Below, in pieces: positions 60,437 to 64,000 of a stretch of DNA of 64,000 nt. The first letter of the stretch is position 1. Every line of letters starts with the position of its first letter. Made by a program: the position numbers and the translations under genes. The notes under the pieces were generated by a model. It saw nothing but the letters and a program-made list of their open reading frames with translations. It was not told where the DNA came from and made no database searches. The stretch comes from an uncultured Lachnospiraceae bacterium (lineage in GTDB: Bacteria; Bacillota; Clostridia; Lachnospirales; Lachnospiraceae), in contig CAJTUC010000012.1 of assembly GCA_910579395.1 (NCBI GenBank), positions 1 through 64,000 on the forward strand, given 5' to 3'.

Positions 60437-60904
60437 TCAGTGTCCCCCTTTCTCGATTTCTTTCATCATCTCTGCAAAAATAGATTCATCAATGCCCTCG
60501 GCCAGCGATTCATCCAGGCAATGCACCGTATAAACGTTATCTTCAAGCTGTACCGTAATGGTTCCCGGTGTCAGGGTAATGGCGTTGGCCAATGCCGAAC
60601 GCCCCGCCGCCGCCTTTAAGTCCGCCTGAAAAGTGACGAGCGCCGGTTCCACTTCTTCCTCTTCCGATAAGATCAGATGCACGACCGCGAAATTTGCCTT
60701 GACGATTTCAATCACCAGAACGACGACATATCTGATGATGCGGAAGAAATTGCGGAATAGCATTTTTTCTTTTTCTATGCTGTAATCCGCAAATTTACAG
60801 GTAAAGGCAAAGACCGCCGCCGCAATGACCACGCCAAAGACCGCGATTTCCAATGTAAAGTTTCCGTTGAAAATGACCCAAAGCAAAAAATATAATAAAA
60901 ACAT
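60437..60904 (-). CDS. mrpE: MrpE antiporter subunit
   Basis: The 155-residue protein has two N-terminal helices (FLLYFLLWVIFNGNFTLEIA) and the MrpE cytoplasmic domain (ALANAITLTPGTITVQLEDN, YTVHCLD). It is the first gene of the Mrp part, and its ATG lies two bases after the stop of the GTPase-NYN gene, with its AAGGAG site inside that gene. The antiporter therefore depends on transcription from further upstream. Confidence 0.93.
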   Translation of the reverse strand: MFLLYFLLWVIFNGNFTLEIAVFGVVIAAAVFAFTCKFADYSIEKEKMLFRNFFRIIRYVVVLVIEIVKANFAVVHLILSEEEEVEPALVTFQADLKAAAGRSALANAITLTPGTITVQLEDNVYTVHCLDESLAEGIDESIFAEMMKEIEKGGH

Positions 60905-60906
60905 CG

Positions 60907-63840
60907 CTAAAACTCCTTTTTTCCTAATCTGACATTTTCCATATGTTCCGCCAGTTCCGGAGAAAGTGTATCGAACAGATATTGCTTCTCTTTTGCTCCT
61001 TTTTCGGAATTTTCCAGAAAAAGCTCCCGCAGTTCCTGATTGGTTGACATAATCTCCTCTTTCAGTTCCCGCGCGGATACCCGCTTTGCGCCCTGTCCCA
61101 TAATAATGAGCTGTTCCAGTCCGTCGGACGTTGCAACGCTTACCCTGTGCTTTTTCGCAATCTCATGTGTCACCTTCTCGATGTATTGGTCAGCCGTCTC
61201 CGCTTCCTTCGTATAGACCACATGGATATTATGATAAGGAAAAATGCTGCCCGGACTGCCTTTGACCTTATACGCGTCAAAGACCAGTATCAGCGTCATC
61301 TTCCGATATCCCTGATAATTGCTCAAAATATCCATCAGCTTCCCCCGCGCGCTGTCCAGATTGAGTTTTGCCAGTTCACTTAGCTCTTCCCATGCAAAAA
61401 TAATATTATACCCGTCCACGAGCAGATACTCTTCCTGTGCGGAAGCTGACGGCACTTTCCGCTCTCTGCCGGAATCAGCAGTCTCGGCAGAAATGGTCTT
61501 TGGTCCGTTCCATTTGCGGCGGCTGTCCAATGCGCTGCCGCCGGACCTTCCGCCGGATGCGCCTTTACGCTTTCCGGAATCTCTGTTTCCGGAAGCATCC
61601 CGTTTTCCGTAAGTTCGATGAAAGATTTCTTCCAGCTCCCTTTCCCCTGCGGCATACGCGGCATATCCGCCGTTTCCTGCATCATTTTCCGCTCCGGGTT
61701 GTCCGCTTCTTCCCGCGCTTCCTTCCGCACCGCTCTGCCGGATGCTTCCTGCACGCCCTTCCGCACCGTGCTGTTGTCCGACGCCTTCCGCCGAAACGCT
61801 TCTTTTATCCAGGCAGCTTTCCAGATGCATATACCGCTCCACATCCTGCCACTCCACCAGAAAACCCGCTCCGTGCGCACAGAACACGGAAGAAGCCGGA
61901 TTATCCAGGTCCCGCTCCGCCTCATAGCCGATTTGTTCGATCACCTCATCCGCATTGTGACAGGGTTCATACCCTTTCAGGCTGCAGAAAAGCCTGCCGT
62001 TTCCTCCGGAATACGCCATCAGCGCCGTCTGATACCCCTGCATCTTTGCTGCGGGCGCCGTTCCGGTCAAAACAGAAACATCCCCCTCCGTAACCGGTGC
62101 ATCAAAATGACCGCTCATCGCCTGTACATCCGTCATGGCACGCCCAATCAACGCGGAAGGCAGTTCCAGCCGAAATTCATAAACAGGCTCCAGAAGCACG
62201 CCGCCCGCCCGGTGCAGTCCGTGTCTGACCGCCCGATATGTCGCCTGACGGAAATCACCGCCTTCGGTATGCTTCAAATGTGCCCTGCCCGCCGCTAACG
62301 TAATCCGCATATCCGTAATTGGAGCTCCCGTCAAAATACCCGGATGCTCTTTTTCTTCCAAATGTGTCAAAATCAGACGCTGCCAGTTCTTATCCAGCAC
62401 GTCCTCACTGCATTCTGTATCAAAAACAAGGCCGCTCCCGGCTTCTCCCGGTTCCATCAGCAAATGCACTTCCGCATAATGACGCAGCGGCTCGAAATGC
62501 CCTACACCCTCTGCCGTCCTGCTGATCGTCTCCCTGTAAACAATGCTTCCCTCGTCAAACCCGACCGAAACGCCAAAACGCTCTTCAATCAGATTTTTCA
62601 GGATTTCAATCTGCACCTCTCCCATGAGCTGTACATGAATTTCCCCGACCTGCTCCTTCCAGACGATGTGAAGCTGCGGTTCCTCCTCTTCAAGTTGACA
62701 TAACTTTTTATACACCGCATGCGTATCGCAGGACGACGGCAGGACGACACGGTATGTCATAACAGGTGTAAGCACCGGAGAAACGCTCCCCTGTTCCGTT
62801 CCCAGTCCTTCTCCTGAAAAAGTCCGGCTAAGTCCGGTCACAACACAGACCGTCCCTGCCGGTACTTCTTTTTCGAGAGTATACTTCACTCCTGAATAAA
62901 TCCGAATCTGATCAATTTTTTCTTCCCAGTCCCCCGTGGAACCTTTCACGAGCTGCTTTACCTGTAAGCTGCCCCCCGTGACCTTCATATAAGTAAGACG
63001 GCTGCCCGTGCTGTCTCTGCCAATCTTATAGACCCGCGCGCCGAAACTGTCCGGATATTTCCGGGCCAGACTGAATTTCTCTACCCCGTCCAATAATTCT
63101 TTTACGCCTTCCACTTTCAGCGCCGAGCCGAAATAGCAGGGAAATACCTTTCGCGAAGCAATCAGGGAAGCAATCTCCCCATCGGCGAGCCCTCCCTGTT
63201 CCAGATATTTCTCCAAAAGCTTTTCGTCGCATACAGCGATATTCTCCAGAAACCGCTCATAATCCGCTTCGTCAGAATCTTTTTCCCTGCAATCCGCATC
63301 ATGGGAAACACTCTCATCATATGCCGCCGATAAGCCGCCGCGCCGCGCCGCATCCGCTGTAAAATCAATGCACTGCCCGCCAAGGCGTTCCTGCAGTTCC
63401 CGCATCAACGCTTCCCTGTCTGTCCCCGGCTGGTCCATCTTATTCACGAAAAGAAAGACCGGTATCCGGTAACGCATAAGCAGGTTCCAGAGCGTCATAA
63501 CATGCCCCTGCACCCCGTCCGCGCCGCTGATGACAAGCACCGCATAATCGAGCACCTGCAGCGTTCGTTCCATCTCTGCGGAAAAATCAACGTGACCGGG
63601 CGTATCTAACAGCGTTACCTCCATTCCCGCCCAGGAAAACTCTGCCTGTTTGCTGAAGATCGTAATGCCGCGCGACCGCTCCTGCGCATCCGTATCCAGA
63701 AAAGTATCTCTGTGATCCACTCTTCCTGCTTTCCGAATGCTGCCGCTCATATATAATATACTTTCCGCTAATGTTGTCTTTCCGGCGTCAACGTGCGCCA
63801 AAATCCCAAGGACCAGTTTCTTTCCCATCATTATACCCAT
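60907..63840 (-). CDS. TetM/EF-G-like translation GTPase fused to a YacP/Rae1-type NYN nuclease
   Basis: The 977-residue protein opens with an EF-G-like GTPase: G1 AHVDAGKTT (15-23), G2 RGITI, G3 DTPGHVDF, G4 NKMD, then domains II-V as in ribosomal protection proteins. The domain IV tip reads HLKHTEGGDF where Tet(M) has its SPVST drug-displacing loop, so tetracycline resistance is doubtful. After a Gly/Ser/Ala-rich linker of about 130 residues (with ELEEIFHRTYGK) comes a complete NYN domain, 806-977: LLVDGYNIIF (Asp809), LVFDAYKV (Asp855), AETADQYIE (Asp884) and VATSDGLEQ (Asp906), as in Rae1, the A-site mRNA nuclease of B. subtilis. ATG 63840 follows AGAGG by seven bases; 63831/63828 are possible. 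It abuts mrpE. Confidence 0.9.
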   Translation of the reverse strand: MGIMMGKKLVLGILAHVDAGKTTLAESILYMSGSIRKAGRVDHRDTFLDTDAQERSRGITIFSKQAEFSWAGMEVTLLDTPGHVDFSAEMERTLQVLDYAVLVISGADGVQGHVMTLWNLLMRYRIPVFLFVNKMDQPGTDREALMRELQERLGGQCIDFTADAARRGGLSAAYDESVSHDADCREKDSDEADYERFLENIAVCDEKLLEKYLEQGGLADGEIASLIASRKVFPCYFGSALKVEGVKELLDGVEKFSLARKYPDSFGARVYKIGRDSTGSRLTYMKVTGGSLQVKQLVKGSTGDWEEKIDQIRIYSGVKYTLEKEVPAGTVCVVTGLSRTFSGEGLGTEQGSVSPVLTPVMTYRVVLPSSCDTHAVYKKLCQLEEEEPQLHIVWKEQVGEIHVQLMGEVQIEILKNLIEERFGVSVGFDEGSIVYRETISRTAEGVGHFEPLRHYAEVHLLMEPGEAGSGLVFDTECSEDVLDKNWQRLILTHLEEKEHPGILTGAPITDMRITLAAGRAHLKHTEGGDFRQATYRAVRHGLHRAGGVLLEPVYEFRLELPSALIGRAMTDVQAMSGHFDAPVTEGDVSVLTGTAPAAKMQGYQTALMAYSGGNGRLFCSLKGYEPCHNADEVIEQIGYEAERDLDNPASSVFCAHGAGFLVEWQDVERYMHLESCLDKRSVSAEGVGQQHGAEGRAGSIRQSGAEGSAGRSGQPGAENDAGNGGYAAYAAGERELEEIFHRTYGKRDASGNRDSGKRKGASGGRSGGSALDSRRKWNGPKTISAETADSGRERKVPSASAQEEYLLVDGYNIIFAWEELSELAKLNLDSARGKLMDILSNYQGYRKMTLILVFDAYKVKGSPGSIFPYHNIHVVYTKEAETADQYIEKVTHEIAKKHRVSVATSDGLEQLIIMGQGAKRVSARELKEEIMSTNQELRELFLENSEKGAKEKQYLFDTLSPELAEHMENVRLGKKEF

Positions 63841-63898
63841 CTGTCTGCCTCTGCAGACATTCAAATCCATAGTTGAAAGTACGTTTCGTGTAAGTCCG

Positions 63899-64000
63899 TT
63901 AAAGCAGTGCACTGCCGAACATACCGGCGAACAACGCCAGCGCGAGTTCACACAATGTCAGGAAATATCCCGCCGATTCCTTCGTAACACCGCCGAATAG
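63899..64000 (-). CDS. cobS: C-terminal end of a probable CobS (cobalamin synthase), partial
   Basis: Reading in from the window edge, 33 residues end at TAA 63899-63901: LFGGVTKESAGYFLTLCELA and on. The GGVTxxxAGYFLxxCEL pattern fits the last helix of adenosylcobinamide-GDP ribazoletransferase, which joins the two halves of cobalamin. The usual TGD is TKE here, so the call needs the rest of the gene. It ends 58 bases before the GTPase-NYN start. Confidence 0.45.
   Translation of the reverse strand, partial: LFGGVTKESAGYFLTLCELALALFAGMFGSALL

Noticed and set aside
51061..60904. Respiratory complex I or membrane-bound hydrogenase operon
   Set aside because: None of the peripheral or metal-cluster subunits is present; E, F and G subunits are specific to Mrp-type antiporters.
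60907..63840. Plain tetracycline resistance gene tet(M)/tet(W)
   Set aside because: The domain IV drug-displacing loop is not conserved and the protein is over 300 residues longer, ending in a nuclease domain.

Overview
The window looks like chromosomal DNA of a low-to-mid GC Bacillota of the Lachnospiraceae type (order Eubacteriales/Clostridia). Pointers are DUF4364, DUF1385, DUF5722, an Rpn-type nuclease, a Csp-like S8 peptidase, a split Mrp antiporter, strong AGGAGG-type ribosome sites and the order rho - rpmE - DUF1385 - prmC - prfA. No tRNA, rRNA, CRISPR, prophage or insertion sequence is visible. Most genes lie on the minus strand.

Layout. 1-1.1 kb is a decayed accessory edge (partial regulator, frameshifted HxlR gene, truncated CoiA-like gene). 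1.3-7.6 kb holds an Rpn nuclease, an S8 protease and a copper module (csoR-copA, with CopZ fused in frame to CopA and a textbook CsoR-operated promoter). 8-12 kb holds an AraC regulator, an M18 aminopeptidase and a MATE exporter. 12-14.8 kb is a three-gene ABC exporter behind a structured leader with a uORF that overlaps a terminator. 14.8-16.3 kb has small proteins. 16.4-21.7 kb is a two-component system with an FtsX-type ABC transporter. 21.8-28.6 kb has small regulators, an aminotransferase, an AgrCA-like pair and two lipoproteins. 28.8-33.7 kb is the conserved translation/transcription block. 34-38 kb carries TraX-like, TelA and XpaC genes, with three long palindromic elements between them. 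38-50.8 kb is a metabolic and stress set (malic enzyme, radical SAM, DUF5722, rarA, htrA, cfa, MBL hydrolase) with two broken genes. 51-60.9 kb is a nine-gene Mrp-like antiporter operon with four proton-channel subunits. Directly upstream and nearly touching it is a 977-residue protein joining a TetM/EF-G-like GTPase to a YacP/Rae1-type NYN nuclease. The window ends in the tail of a probable cobS gene.

The two most unusual things are (1) the GTPase-NYN fusion, which combines a factor that should bind the ribosomal A-site region with an A-site mRNA endonuclease fold; and (2) a family of at least six long (about 185-208 bp) palindromic elements plus one remnant. These share an asymmetric core with a conserved GC-GNRA-GC mini-hairpin, but have different, still self-complementary, outer arms. 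A second, shorter hairpin family sits beside stop codons. Other leads are the uORF/terminator attenuator before the ABC exporter, an internal ribosome site that could release free CopZ from the copA message, and phased direct repeats in the htrA promoter.
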